Shown here in pieces: positions 1 through 8,421 of a stretch of 64,000 nt of DNA (position 1 is the stretch's first letter; each line of letters begins with the position of its first letter). Source of the DNA: Planococcus beigongshangi (lineage in GTDB: Bacteria > Bacillota > Bacilli > Bacillales_A > Planococcaceae); the NCBI RefSeq assembly GCF_016820495.1, contig NZ_JADHDU010000003.1, positions 124,367 to 188,366 of the forward strand, given 5' to 3'. The notes under the pieces were generated by a model. The model was given only the letters and a program-made list of their open reading frames with translations. It had not been told where the DNA came from and searched no databases. A program made the translations under genes and the position numbers.

Positions 1-199
1 CGCTTTCCTGTCGCAATATGAATGGTCGAAATACATCCTGTTCGCGAACACGAATCTGAAACAATACATGAACGGCATGGAGCCCCCGATCCCGGGAATG
101 TCGTTGACGTTTTCCATCATCGTGCTGGCGGTCTATTTTGTCATCTTCATGGCGGCCGCGTGGGCAGCTTTCACAAAACGGGACGTTGCAGGAAATTAA
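1..199 (+). CDS. ABC-2 type transporter permease, C-terminal end (partial)
   Basis: Open reading frame entering from the left edge in frame 2 and ending at TAA 197-199, giving the last 65 residues. The tail holds one strongly hydrophobic helix (about residues 34-58 of the visible part) after a polar loop, then a short cytoplasmic end, TKRDVAGN. That ending (membrane helix, then an aromatic/TKRDV-like tail) is typical of ABC-2 family membrane subunits; this is a family-level inference from a short fragment. The next gene follows 37 bases later on the same strand with its own ribosome binding site. Confidence 0.6.
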   Translation, partial: AFLSQYEWSKYILFANTNLKQYMNGMEPPIPGMSLTFSIIVLAVYFVIFMAAAWAAFTKRDVAGN

Positions 200-236
200 A
201 TGATCAGTTTGAATGAAAAATTAGGAGGAATAAAGA

Positions 237-665
237 ATGAAACGCACAGCAGAAATCGTATTAGGAATTATTGGAGCACTCGGGTATGCATTTATGGCGG
301 GAATCGGCGCCTTCATGCTCTGGATGAAAGACAATAGAGATCTTATTGAAACCGAATTGACAACTGGAACAGGCGATCCAAGCACGGACTTTTCAATGGA
401 AGAGTTTGAATTGATGATGGACTTGCTGAGTGCAGGCGGATGGGTACTGATTGCCTCAGCCGTTGCTGCGATCGTTCTGGGAATCGTTTCAATGATTTTA
501 CTGAAAGGCAATAAAAAGCCGCTTATCGCAGGAATCATCTTTATCGCGGTTGCAATCATCGTCTCCGTCGTCACAACAGGCGTCGGCGTCATCGCCGGTC
601 TCTTCTATCTGATTGCCGGCATCATGGCTCTTGTCCGCAAGCCGAAGACGACACTTGAAATGTAA
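237..665 (+). CDS. DUF4064-family membrane protein
   Basis: 142-residue protein with four predicted membrane segments (about residues 7-29, 65-82, 86-104 and 110-133). The N-terminus MKRTAEIVLGIIGALGY and the layout of one N-terminal helix, a polar loop and a helix cluster match the DUF4064 family of small Firmicute membrane proteins. Function is unknown. AGGAGG at about 224 fixes the start. It follows the permease end by 37 bases, so the two may be co-transcribed. A terminator-like hairpin lies just downstream (681-712). Confidence 0.75.
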   Translation: MKRTAEIVLGIIGALGYAFMAGIGAFMLWMKDNRDLIETELTTGTGDPSTDFSMEEFELMMDLLSAGGWVLIASAVAAIVLGIVSMILLKGNKKPLIAGIIFIAVAIIVSVVTTGVGVIAGLFYLIAGIMALVRKPKTTLEM

Positions 666-680
666 TTCTTGAAACAGGAG

Positions 681-713
681 GCTTTTCGCTCAGCGAAAAG
701 CTTCCTTTTTTTG
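681..713 (+). terminator. Rho-independent terminator with GCTTTTCGC inverted repeat
   Basis: Inverted repeat GCTTTTCGC / GCGAAAAGC with loop TCA, followed by a run of T residues. It ends the DUF4064 transcript. The same 9-base stem recurs at 13932, 50988 and 59170. Confidence 0.85.
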
Positions 714-780
714 TTTTGGGGTTGGTGAGTGGTCGAGTTAGAGTGGTGAGGCGGAATTTTGGTTGGTACGGGTAGCTTGC

Positions 781-955
781 GTGCGATTAAAAGAAGATAT
801 GGGCGATTAATCGAAAATGTGGACGATTAAAAAGTTTTATGCGCGATTAGAAAAAAATATGCGCGATTAAAAAATCTTATGCGCGGTTAGAAAAAAATAC
901 GCGCGATTAAAAATTAATACGCGCGATTAGCTGTCACTTATGCGCGTTCAGCAAA
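781..955. repeat. Intergenic direct-repeat array A, 20-bp period, nine units
   Basis: The core GCGCGATTAaaa recurs at 781, 801, 821, 841, 861, 881, 901, 921 and about 942, so the period is exactly 20 bp. About 10 bases are conserved and about 10 A/T-rich bases vary. The array lies between a + strand terminator and the minus strand terminator of the convergent SDR gene. No convincing reading frame or standard promoter accounts for it. With its two flanking terminators it fills the 666-998 gap. Confidence 0.9.
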
Positions 956-956
956 A

Positions 957-995
957 AAGCCCCCCTGGAATTTAAAATTCCAGAGGGCTTGCCAC
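957..995 (-). terminator. Terminator of the SDR gene
   Basis: On the minus strand a stem of CCTCTGGAATTT pairs with AAATTCCAGGGGG and is followed by six T residues. It starts just after the SDR stop codon. Confidence 0.85.
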
Positions 996-998
996 AAA

Positions 999-1733
999 TT
1001 ACTTCTGTTGTCTCGGACGGATCAATATTTCATTCACATCGACATGCGTCGGCTGCTCCACTGCGTATGCAATGGCGCGTGCGATATCTTCCGCCTGAAG
1101 GAATTCCATCGATGGGCCGTTTGAGAACGCCGACAAAATATCTTCATCCGTAATCGTTTCGGTAAGTTCCGTCGTAACCGCACCCGGTGACACGATGGTA
1201 GCGCGGATATTCTTCGCAGGATCCAGTTCCTGACGCAGGCCTTCCGTTATCGCACGAACCGCGAATTTCGTTCCGCTGTAGATGGCGCTGCCCGGGGTCA
1301 CGTCGTGTCCGGCTACGGATGAGATATTGATGATATGACCTTCGCCGCGCTCTTCCATATGCGGAAGCACCGCCGCGATGCCATACAATACGCCTTTGAT
1401 GTTGACGTCCACCATGCGGTCCCATTCGTCGATCTTCAGTTTATTCATGAACGACAGCGGCATTAAGCCTGCATTATTGAGCATGACATCGATTTGGCCA
1501 AACTGCTCGATTGCCGCCTCCGCCAGTGCTTTCATTTCTTCGGCTGACGTAACGTCCGTCACTTTGTAGGCCGCTTGTCCGCCGGCTGATTCGATTTCCT
1601 TCTTCAATTCGACAAGGCGTTCTTCCCGCCGCGCCGCCAGCATGACGGAAAATCCGCGGCCAGCCAATTCTTTTGCTGCTGCCTGTCCGATGCCGCTGCT
1701 GGCACCGGTAATGATTGCTGTTTTGCCCATCAT
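999..1733 (-). CDS. SDR family oxidoreductase
   Basis: 244-residue classical short-chain dehydrogenase/reductase. The nucleotide-binding motif TGASSGIG lies at residues 9-16, NNAG near residue 87, the catalytic serine in NISSVAG near 139 and the YSGTK (YxxxK) pair near 153-157. Arg residues after the second beta strand (AARREER) favour NADPH over NADH, by family rule. The substrate cannot be read from the sequence; close relatives include YdfG-like 3-hydroxy acid dehydrogenases. It is a single gene closed by its own terminator. Two adjacent ATG codons make the start ambiguous by one residue. Confidence 0.9.
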   Translation of the reverse strand: MMGKTAIITGASSGIGQAAAKELAGRGFSVMLAARREERLVELKKEIESAGGQAAYKVTDVTSAEEMKALAEAAIEQFGQIDVMLNNAGLMPLSFMNKLKIDEWDRMVDVNIKGVLYGIAAVLPHMEERGEGHIINISSVAGHDVTPGSAIYSGTKFAVRAITEGLRQELDPAKNIRATIVSPGAVTTELTETITDEDILSAFSNGPSMEFLQAEDIARAIAYAVEQPTHVDVNEILIRPRQQK

Positions 1734-1773
1734 CCATCCACTCCATTTCTATGCGTTGAATTTTATTTTATTC

Positions 1774-1813
1774 AAATAAAAGAGGCAGGGAGCTTTTACG
1801 CAGTCCCTGCCCA
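1774..1813 (-). terminator. Terminator of the sigma factor/DUF4179 operon
   Basis: On the minus strand GGCAGGGA pairs with TCCCTGCC and is followed by CTTTTATTT. It begins 15 bases past the DUF4179 stop codon. Confidence 0.8.
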
Positions 1814-1827
1814 TAAGTGTAACGCTG

Positions 1828-3159
1828 TTATTTTTTCAATTCAATTTTAACGTCGCCGTTGATGTAGTTGGGGTAGGCGGCCAGGTCGACTCGCACCGGG
1901 TTGGTATAGCCGTTATCATCGAAACCGATGCTGATTTCCTGCTTGCCTTCATAGCCTGAAGATATTCCAGAATACTGCATATCCATATCTTGGCCATTGG
2001 CATCTGTAACTCTCAAGTCAAGTCCGTACGAATGATCAGGCTCTTCATCTCTTGTCAGAATCATATCAAATCCGGTGCGGCTGGATTTAATCAGTTCCAG
2101 CCTGCCGTCTTTCGGACTGTGGAGCAATAAATTCTTATCCGTATCCACAAGGAGATATGAATCTTCTACATCCACCGCCTGCATTCTGTTGATGCGCAGA
2201 TAGAGCTCTTTTGGTGCTTCAAAATAATTGCTTTGCAGATAATAAATGACTTCTCCATCATCAACAGTGCCATGAGCGGAAATCCCATTTGCAATGGAAC
2301 TCCAGGCCTCACCATTTTCATCTTCCAGTCGGATATCTTCAAACTGCAATATTTTTTTCGAATTGTCCGGGTCGAATGAAATTCGGATTCCGACTCGCTG
2401 CGGGTAGACAGTCACTTCTTCAACGATGAATTTCTGTCCTTCCACTTCGACTTCTTCGTCCAGTTCATAAACAACACTTGGCTTCACATTTTCAGGAACT
2501 GTAAATGGCACGGAGAAATCAAAATCGCTGCCGTCCAGTGTAACTTTTAAATCAAGGGTAAAATCAAGATTTTCAAATCTTACTGGTTCCTGGAAAGTGA
2601 ATCCCAGAATATCGGAATAGATTTTCGGTGAATCTTCTTCTGTAATTGGATGGTTGTAAGAAATACTGCCTTCAGGTACTTCCTGCTCATTCTCCAATAC
2701 CGGCGTATCGATCACAATATCCTCCATATCCACGGCAGACTCGATTTTATAAAAAATGTTCATCCCCGACTCATCCAAAATGACCCCGTCAATCGTCAAA
2801 GTCGCATTGCCGACTGTCTGCGATTCGCCGATTGGCTGATAATATTCATTTTCGAAAATGCCTTCCAGCCCTTTATCAAACTGAATCAGCTCCACAAACT
2901 TCTCCATCCCCGGAATCGACGCCACCGCATTGGCGAAAGCAGGGGATACGCGGATTGATGTCACCAGAGTGAGAATGATCAAAGCCGCTGCCGCCAAGCT
3001 CCAAAGCGTCCGTTTCCGATTGGCGCGCGTTTTCAGTTTCTCTCGTTTGGCTCGTTCCAATCCCTGCAGAATCGCGCCGTCCGCTGCTTCCAACGGCAAA
3101 GGGATCTGTTCCAGGCGGTCTTTGAAATCAGTCAATTTCTGTTCTTCTTTTTCATACAT
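1828..3159 (-). CDS. DUF4179 protein, likely membrane partner of the ECF sigma factor
   Basis: 443 residues from the ATG at 3157-3159 (MYEKEEQ). The frame is open further upstream, but AAGGAGAG sits correctly before this codon. A cytoplasmic N-terminal part of about 55 residues is followed by one membrane helix (about 54-74, LWSLAAAALIILTLVTSI) and a large extracytoplasmic beta-rich part. This layout is that of DUF4179 proteins encoded next to ECF sigma factors, where they are thought to act as anti-sigma factors or sensors. The start overlaps the sigma gene's stop by 8 bases, which implies translational coupling. Anti-sigma activity is inferred from context. Confidence 0.8.
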   Translation of the reverse strand: MYEKEEQKLTDFKDRLEQIPLPLEAADGAILQGLERAKREKLKTRANRKRTLWSLAAAALIILTLVTSIRVSPAFANAVASIPGMEKFVELIQFDKGLEGIFENEYYQPIGESQTVGNATLTIDGVILDESGMNIFYKIESAVDMEDIVIDTPVLENEQEVPEGSISYNHPITEEDSPKIYSDILGFTFQEPVRFENLDFTLDLKVTLDGSDFDFSVPFTVPENVKPSVVYELDEEVEVEGQKFIVEEVTVYPQRVGIRISFDPDNSKKILQFEDIRLEDENGEAWSSIANGISAHGTVDDGEVIYYLQSNYFEAPKELYLRINRMQAVDVEDSYLLVDTDKNLLLHSPKDGRLELIKSSRTGFDMILTRDEEPDHSYGLDLRVTDANGQDMDMQYSGISSGYEGKQEISIGFDDNGYTNPVRVDLAAYPNYINGDVKIELKK

Positions 3160-3679
3160 GGTCCATCTCTCCTTTGCCTTCAAAATGGCTACGCAATGTC
3201 CGCAAAGTCTTATGGAGCCGGGATTTTACGGTGCCTTCCGGAATCTGCTCAAGCGCGGCAATGTCTTTTATTTTGACGTCCTGGAAATATTTCATGTAGA
3301 TCAATTGCTGTTCTGCAGGCGAAAGTGTGCTCAGCGCTTCCTGCAGCTCAAACTGTGTCTGGTCATCCAAAACGGCTGTTTCTGCAGACTTTCCATCTCT
3401 CACGTAACGTTTGTCTTTCTTCAATTGGTCCTGGCAGTAATTGATCATGATGCGGATCAGCCAGGTTTTCGCGTAGGAAGGCTCTTTCAAGGAACCGATT
3501 TTCTTATATGCCCGGTACGTCGTTTCCTGCAAAGCCTCGAGCGCATCATGCTCGTTTTTCAGGAAAGCCAAAGCCGTCCGCAGCAGAGCTTCTTTATGTA
3601 ATTGCATCAACGCGACAAAGGCCTCTTCGTCGCCTCCCGCCGCTTTTCGGGCGACTTCGATTTCATCCACAGCCAACAC
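3152..3679 (-). CDS. RNA polymerase sigma factor, ECF (sigma-70) family
   Basis: 175 residues with both ECF domains. Sigma region 2 spans about residues 22-90 (EAFVALMQLHKEALLRTALAF ... SYAKTWLIRIMINYCQD) and region 4 about 115-165 (LSPAEQQLIYMKYFQDVKI ... PEGTVKSRLHKTL). The helix-turn-helix signature IPEGTVKSRL is clear. It belongs with the SigV/SigM/YlaC-like ECF factors of Bacillales, but subgroup and stimulus cannot be assigned. The start is a GTG at 3679, with a TTG one codon later also possible. It is co-transcribed with the DUF4179 gene. Confidence 0.9.
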   Translation of the reverse strand: MLAVDEIEVARKAAGGDEEAFVALMQLHKEALLRTALAFLKNEHDALEALQETTYRAYKKIGSLKEPSYAKTWLIRIMINYCQDQLKKDKRYVRDGKSAETAVLDDQTQFELQEALSTLSPAEQQLIYMKYFQDVKIKDIAALEQIPEGTVKSRLHKTLRTLRSHFEGKGEMDHV

Positions 3680-3767
3680 CCCATTTCTCTCTAGTTACAC
3701 ATTAGACACGGTAAAGCCGAAAAAGTTCATAAGAAATAAAATATTTTATTGGATAGAAAAGCGAAAG

Positions 3768-3861
3768 TGCCTGTTCAGCTCTGAAAGGCATAAGACGGAA
3801 TAGCGGCGCGGCGATCTTTACCGCATAGCTGAGCCGGCTTATGTTACGAAGAGCCAGGCAC
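3768..3861 (+). ncRNA. Candidate structured RNA, copy 1
   Basis: A sequence with nested pairing. The outer helix is GTGCCTG / CAGGCAC and continues as GCTC / GAGC. An inner helix is CATAAG / CTTATG, and the apical stem contains GCGG / CCGC. Copy 2 at 44460-44554 keeps the unpaired blocks (TGAAA, ATAAGACGGAATAGC, CGAAGAGC) but has changed both sides of the outer helix to ACCC / GGGT. Such compensatory change indicates that the RNA structure is selected. No known riboswitch class was recognised. Strand is inferred from similarity to copy 2, which runs into a + strand terminator. Confidence 0.55.
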
Positions 3862-3881
3862 TGGAGTCTAGACAAAGAAAT

Positions 3882-3909
3882 AAAAAAATCCCGGCACCTG
3901 GCCAGGGAG
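3882..3909 (-). terminator. Terminator of the small membrane protein gene
   Basis: On the minus strand TCCC(T)GGC pairs with GCCGGGA and is followed by seven T residues, right after the stop codon of the 3914-4258 gene. Confidence 0.7.
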
Positions 3910-3913
3910 AATG

Positions 3914-4258
3914 TTAATCTTCAGCCCGGACACCCCGGGCCCTTTTTAAAATGAACCAATTCATGAACAAGTAAATCGGGTAAAGGAGAAGCACCAGGCC
4001 GTAGCTGAAAATCCAGTGGATATTCTCCTCCGCGGCATCAATAGTCATGGATTGGAACCAGCCGAAAATCAGTATCAGGCTGAGCAGGCTGGCGATGAAG
4101 ATACTGACGAAACCGATCAAAAGATTCTCGGAAATTCGAGTGACAAACCAGGCCAGCACCATGCAAAGGACAGCTACGGCAACCAGCAAGAAAATGTACC
4201 AATTCAGAACTGTGTCGACATCCACCGGCATTCCCCCTGAATTTGTCTTAGAACCCAC
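3914..4258 (-). CDS. Small three-helix membrane protein, unknown
   Basis: 114 residues with three predicted membrane helices (about 17-40, 47-70 and 82-107) and a basic C-terminal end (LKRARGVRAED). No family recognised. The first GTG has no good ribosome binding site; GGGGG at about 4235 would best serve a GTG a few codons in (VDVDTVLNWY), which would shorten the N-terminus by about 11 residues. It is transcribed away from peptidase E and ends in its own terminator next to structured RNA copy 1. Confidence 0.6.
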   Translation of the reverse strand: MGSKTNSGGMPVDVDTVLNWYIFLLVAVAVLCMVLAWFVTRISENLLIGFVSIFIASLLSLILIFGWFQSMTIDAAEENIHWIFSYGLVLLLYPIYLFMNWFILKRARGVRAED

Positions 4259-4449
4259 AATGACACTTTAATAAATTCATTTTACCCCAGCTGCCAGAAA
4301 ATAGGAACGAATAAAGTTGGTCAAGTCAAAATGTTCCGAATTTCATTGTAATAGAGCAGTTTGAACGGTAATATTTACCTATACAAAGCGATTTACTCAA
4401 GCAAGAGATTGCAATTGGAAGGCGTTTTCAATTTATCCCCAACTTTGGT

Positions 4450-4530
4450 TCATATATGCCCAACTTCGAGTCGGATATGCCCAACTTTAGCCGAAATATG
4501 CCCAACTTCCCCCAAAATACGCCCAACCCG
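4450..4530. repeat. Intergenic direct-repeat array B1, 21-bp period, four units
   Basis: The core ATGCCCAACTT recurs at 4456, 4477, 4498 and 4519, a period of exactly 21 bp. It lies 46 bases before the peptidase E start in the divergent gap 4259-4575. Because 21 is a multiple of three, all repeats stay in one frame and lengthen the peptidase E reading frame by 40 artificial-looking residues. The same core recurs in the opposite orientation in array B2 (50855-50935). The rest of the gap is A/T-rich and probably holds the promoters. Confidence 0.88.
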
Positions 4531-4575
4531 CAAAATAACAACAAAAATCAACTGAAAACGAAGGAGCGAACCCTT

Positions 4576-5274
4576 ATGAAGCAAATCATCGCCATGGGCG
4601 GCGGCGGTTTCCTGATGGAACCGGAAAATCCGCTGCTCGACCGTTACATACTGCAACAGTCAGAAAAAGAACGACCGAAAATCTGTTATATCGGCACGGC
4701 AAGCGGAGACGCGCAAAGCATGATCGATAATTTCTACAGTTTTTTCAACGAGCAAAATTGCGAACCGAGCCATCTGGCTTTATTCAAGCCGCCGGTAAGG
4801 GATCTGGAAAGTTACGTGCTCGACAAAGACATCATCTACGTGGGAGGCGGCAACACGAAAAACCTGCTTGCGCTGTGGAGGGAGTGGGGACTTGATGAGA
4901 TCCTGAGAAAAGCACTCGATCAGGGAATCGTGCTGGCCGGTATCAGCGCGGGTTCGATCTGCTGGTTCGCAGAAGGCGTGACGGATTCATACGGGGACGA
5001 GTTGGAGCCGTTGAAAGCGCTTGGTTTTCTAAAAGGCAGCAATTGCCCGCATTACGACGGCGAAGCGGACAGGCGACCAACGTACCGGAAACTGGTGGAT
5101 GAAGGCATCCTGAAGCCGGGAATCGCTGCCGACGATGGCGCCGCTATTCATTATATTGACGGTGAAATGAAGAGGATCGTCAGCTCGCGGCCTGATGCAA
5201 AAGGATACTTTGTGTCGCCGGGGAGCGAAGAGGAATTGGAGACCTATTATCTAGGAAATGAAAGTAAGCGTTGA
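4576..5274 (+). CDS. pepE: Peptidase E-like serine dipeptidase (family S51)
   Basis: 232 residues from the ATG at 4576, chosen because AAGGAG lies 11 bases upstream and because the upstream extension is repeat array. The nucleophile elbow GISAGS is at 122-127 with the likely catalytic Ser124. YVGGGNTKNLL (88-98) is the conserved glycine-rich strand-turn of family S51. Members hydrolyse Asp-X dipeptides or related substrates in the cytoplasm; the exact specificity is not readable. The next gene begins within about 20 bases, so the two probably form an operon. Confidence 0.85.
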   Translation: MKQIIAMGGGGFLMEPENPLLDRYILQQSEKERPKICYIGTASGDAQSMIDNFYSFFNEQNCEPSHLALFKPPVRDLESYVLDKDIIYVGGGNTKNLLALWREWGLDEILRKALDQGIVLAGISAGSICWFAEGVTDSYGDELEPLKALGFLKGSNCPHYDGEADRRPTYRKLVDEGILKPGIAADDGAAIHYIDGEMKRIVSSRPDAKGYFVSPGSEEELETYYLGNESKR

Positions 5275-5295
5275 AATATGGAAGGAAGAAAATCT

Positions 5296-6615
5296 ATGCT
5301 TGATATATTCTCGGTTTACTCCACCAGATTAGGCAATGAACGACTTATTCGTGTTTATATGCCGGCCGATTATCAGGAGAAGGAAAAGAGTTTTCCTGTC
5401 CTTTATATGCATGACGGCCAAAACGTCTTTAACGACAAAGAGGCAATAGGCGGGCTTTCCCTTCAGCTGGAAAAGTATCTGGACGAAAATAAGTTGGAGA
5501 TCATTGTGGTGGGGATCGACCAAAACAGTCTGGAACGGAAAAATGAATATTGCCCATGGCCAAATAATGAATTCAGCCGAAAATTATTATCGGATGACAC
5601 TCTGTCTTTCGGTGGAAAAGGAGAAGCTTACAGCAGTTTCGTTGTGGAAGAGTTGAAACCTCTGATTGACCGGAAATATCGCATACAAAAAGATGCAGCG
5701 GCGATGGCCGGAATTTCGATGGGTGGCCAGATCGCACTCTATACTGCCTGCAAGTACCCGGGTGTTTTTAAAGATCTGATTTTGTTGTCCAGCGCTTTTT
5801 ATGCGAATCAGGAAGAGATGGAGAAATTGGTTGAATCCGCAGATTTGAGCGGGATCAAAAGTTTTTATATGGATTGCGGAACGGATGAGGCGGGTCAAGG
5901 GACGTTGATCAGTAAAGAATTTCTGGCATCGAATAAATCGATTTTTAACATTGTGAAACAAAAAGTTTCTGATGCCAGTTTTAAAGTGCTTGAAAGAAAT
6001 GAACATCATTACCGTTTCTTTCAAAAAAGAGTTCCGGAGCTGGCTTCGTTTTTGGATAAGGAAGGAAGTGCAGAGAAACTGAAACGGAAATACGGGGATC
6101 GCGCGAGCTGGAGCAGGTTACTTAAGAAAGAGTTTCGACAGATGAAGATAACCGATAAAAACTTTATGGGAGATGTCACTTTATTGACCATGCAGAAAGT
6201 GAAGGAACCCCTTGTTTTTGAATATCTGGATCTGACTGTATGCATTGTAGACAATGGCTATAGCTGGCTCCAGCATTTTCCGGAGAATGAGCATTTCTCA
6301 ATGACTACGGTATTTGATGGAAATGGCGAAATTGTCCAATGGTATATTGATATTTGCTTAAGGAATGGCAACGAAAACGGCCGTCCATGGATGGACGATT
6401 TGTATCTTGATATTGTCCTGCTGCCGAACGGGAAGATTCTTCAAAAAGATGCAGACGAACTTGAAGCAGCTCTTTCAGCAGGAGTTATTTCGGAAGAACT
6501 GTACCAGCTTGCCTGGAAAGAAGCGAATCGCATTAATCGCTTACTTGAAACCGATCAATTTTTATTGATTGATGAAGCAAGCGAACACAGAAGACTCTTA
6601 TTGAAACAGGACTAA
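5296..6615 (+). CDS. Esterase-like alpha/beta hydrolase fused to a DUF402 domain
   Basis: 439 residues from the ATG at 5296, which has GGAAGGA 8 bases upstream; an ATG at 5278 is in frame but lacks spacing. Residues 1-265 resemble the putative esterase family (IroE/esterase D type): YMHDGQNVF at 37-45 and nucleophile elbow GISMGG at 139-144 with Ser141, and EHHYRFF supplying the likely catalytic His. Residues from about 270 to 430 form a DUF402 domain: KRKYGDRASW, IVDNGYSWLQHFP, WYIDICLRNG, YLDIVLLPNG. DUF402 is normally a separate 170-180 residue protein; some members are nucleotide phosphatases. The two parts are in one uninterrupted frame. Confidence 0.8.
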   Translation: MLDIFSVYSTRLGNERLIRVYMPADYQEKEKSFPVLYMHDGQNVFNDKEAIGGLSLQLEKYLDENKLEIIVVGIDQNSLERKNEYCPWPNNEFSRKLLSDDTLSFGGKGEAYSSFVVEELKPLIDRKYRIQKDAAAMAGISMGGQIALYTACKYPGVFKDLILLSSAFYANQEEMEKLVESADLSGIKSFYMDCGTDEAGQGTLISKEFLASNKSIFNIVKQKVSDASFKVLERNEHHYRFFQKRVPELASFLDKEGSAEKLKRKYGDRASWSRLLKKEFRQMKITDKNFMGDVTLLTMQKVKEPLVFEYLDLTVCIVDNGYSWLQHFPENEHFSMTTVFDGNGEIVQWYIDICLRNGNENGRPWMDDLYLDIVLLPNGKILQKDADELEAALSAGVISEELYQLAWKEANRINRLLETDQFLLIDEASEHRRLLLKQD

Positions 6616-6631
6616 AAAAGAAGGTGCGCAC

Positions 6632-7105
6632 ATGAATTTCACATCCCAGCCCATGACCAAAAAAGCCGCCACGGAAATACTCGAGTGGCGCTATCCTTAC
6701 CCTTACGACTTCTATAACAACGAATTGGACGACGAATCAATGAGCGAAATGCTGGAAGGCACATACCACGCGGTCCGGACCGAAACAGGAGATCTATTCG
6801 GCTTTTATTGCACCGGCAATTCAGCGCAGGTTCCTGCTGGGAGGCTGCTGGGCATTTACCCGGAAGGATCCATCGACTTCGGTCTAGGGATACGGCCTGC
6901 AGAAACCGGGCAGGGTAAAGGAAGTGAATTTTTTGCTTTCGTTCAGGAGGAAATCGTCCGGAAGCATCCGGATTCACCGCTTCGGCTGACTGTCGCCACA
7001 TTCAATAAACGCGCAATCCGCCTTTATGAAAAATTCGGTTTCATCAAATTCAAAGAATTCAAGACCGACTTTGCCGTATTTCAGACGATGGAGAGAAACA
7101 AATGA
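6632..7105 (+). CDS. GNAT family N-acetyltransferase
   Basis: 157 residues. The acetyl-CoA binding loop is ETGQGKGSEFFAFV (motif A, about 91-104), and RLTVATFNKRAIRLYEKFGF (about 118-137) is the usual RimI-like C-terminal block, in which Asn and Tyr position the cofactor. GAAGG lies upstream of the start. The acceptor substrate is unknown. It is first in a run of three genes (6632-8111) with gaps of 10 bases or less, which may be one transcript. Confidence 0.85.
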   Translation: MNFTSQPMTKKAATEILEWRYPYPYDFYNNELDDESMSEMLEGTYHAVRTETGDLFGFYCTGNSAQVPAGRLLGIYPEGSIDFGLGIRPAETGQGKGSEFFAFVQEEIVRKHPDSPLRLTVATFNKRAIRLYEKFGFIKFKEFKTDFAVFQTMERNK

Positions 7106-7115
7106 GGATAAAAAA

Positions 7116-7592
7116 ATGAAAATCAACTTACAGCTGGCGCAGATGACAGATGCTGCCGAAATTCATAAATTACAGATCGCTGCATTTTCTCCATTACTGG
7201 AAAAATACAGAGATCACGATACGAGCCCGGCGAACGAACCACTCGAGAAAACAATCCACCGGCTGAAAAATCCTGACAGTTTTTATTTCAAAATACTGGC
7301 TGCAGGCCAAATAGCCGGTGCTATCCATATTGTCCGCAAAGAAAAGAACGGCAGCCTGTGGATCAGCCCGATTTTCGTCATTCTGGAATTTCAGGGAAAA
7401 GGAATCGCGCAACAAGCCATGAAGCTGGCAGAGAAGAAATTTTCGGCTGAAAAAACATGGGAATTATCGACGTTAGCCGAGGAAACCGGCAATTGTTATC
7501 TATACGAAAAGCTCGGCTATGAACGGACGCGGCGGATCGAAAAGATCAATGAACGCGCTACGCTGGTGTATTACAGAAAGGAGCTGGATTAA
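7116..7592 (+). CDS. GNAT family N-acetyltransferase
   Basis: 158 residues from the ATG at 7116 (MKINLQLAQMTDAAEI); the frame is open further upstream only inside the previous gene, and GAGGA precedes this codon. Motif A is LEFQGKGIAQQAM (about 88-100), followed by ETGNCYLYEKLGYE. It lies 10 bases after the preceding acetyltransferase and abuts the DinB gene (TAA then ATG with no gap). Substrate unknown. Confidence 0.85.
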   Translation: MKINLQLAQMTDAAEIHKLQIAAFSPLLEKYRDHDTSPANEPLEKTIHRLKNPDSFYFKILAAGQIAGAIHIVRKEKNGSLWISPIFVILEFQGKGIAQQAMKLAEKKFSAEKTWELSTLAEETGNCYLYEKLGYERTRRIEKINERATLVYYRKELD

Positions 7593-8111
7593 ATGATCGA
7601 TTACGTCATCAAATCGCCGAAAGGCTATGCCGATAAAGTCGGGGAACTCGTGTCCATGCTCGAGCATGCCCGCGCCGTAACGCTATGGGAAATCGGTGGA
7701 CTGCGCATGGCCGATCTGGATCATCTGCAGACGCGCCACAGCAATTCCATCGGCGCACTGCTCATGCACATCGCTGCCATCGAAAAAGTCCATCAGGTGA
7801 TCTCATTTGAAAACCGTGATTTCTCTGAAGCGGAAAACGGCAAATGGAGTTCGGCATTGTCGCTGGGCGATGAAGGGCGCCGTGATATCAATGAACAGCC
7901 GCTGGAATATTATCTGGAAGAATTAGCGGAAGTCCGGCGGGAAACGCTGAAACAACTGAAAACAAAGGACGAAGCCTGGCTGTTTAAAGAAAACACCTGG
8001 CCGAACGGTGTCGCTTTCAATAATTACTATTTATGGTTCCATGTGCTGGAAGATGAAATCAGCCACCGCGGCCAAATACGGATGCTGAAGCGGGAAATGA
8101 AGAAGAAGTAG
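7593..8111 (+). CDS. DinB-like four-helix-bundle protein (DUF664)
   Basis: 172 residues of the DinB/YfiT-like superfamily, which are four-helix bundles with a three-histidine metal site. The likely ligands are His in ALLMHIAAIEKVH (about 53) and the pair in WFHVLEDEISHRGQI (about 150 and 158). Some members are thiol transferases for bacillithiol or mycothiol; most are uncharacterised. It directly abuts the upstream acetyltransferase, which suggests coupled translation. Assignment to a specific transferase is not justified. Confidence 0.8.
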   Translation: MIDYVIKSPKGYADKVGELVSMLEHARAVTLWEIGGLRMADLDHLQTRHSNSIGALLMHIAAIEKVHQVISFENRDFSEAENGKWSSALSLGDEGRRDINEQPLEYYLEELAEVRRETLKQLKTKDEAWLFKENTWPNGVAFNNYYLWFHVLEDEISHRGQIRMLKREMKKK

Positions 8112-8151
8112 ACTCTGACGTTAGTGGATGGTTAGGAGATTAAAAGGGGAA

Positions 8152-8421
8152 ATGAGGGAATTGGACATGGTGTTATTTGGTTCGATAGTGGTGGGTATCG
8201 TCATCGTCTTATTATTGATGATGGTGGACGTCGTAATCGGCGGGGTATTGGCACTAGGCATCATCATTGGTATTTTAATCAGAGTAGTTCTTCTATTGAA
8301 TGATATCCATAAAGTGCTGGTTATGAAAAAGGAGAAGCCGGATCCAACTAAGACTGCGCTGGAAAAATACCTTGAGGAACGGGACGGCAAAGAAAAAGCA
8401 GCGGAGCTGAAAGGGCAATAA
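8152..8421 (+). CDS. Small membrane protein, unknown
   Basis: 89 residues from the ATG at 8152 (MRELDMVLFG); ATGs at 8128 and 8167 are alternatives, and AAAAGGGG lies only two bases before 8152. A long hydrophobic stretch (about residues 6-50, rich in Val, Ile and Leu) probably makes two helices. A charged C-terminal tail follows (KKEKPDPTKTALEKYLEERDGKEKAAELKGQ). No family recognised. It lies between the DinB gene and another acetyltransferase. Confidence 0.55.
   Translation: MRELDMVLFGSIVVGIVIVLLLMMVDVVIGGVLALGIIIGILIRVVLLLNDIHKVLVMKKEKPDPTKTALEKYLEERDGKEKAAELKGQ

Noticed and set aside
4361..4555. Reading frames through the arrays such as those near 4361, 22200, 26600 and 34000
   Set aside because: They consist of the translated repeat units, change frame when the period is 20, and lack ribosome binding sites. 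Treated as by-products of the arrays.
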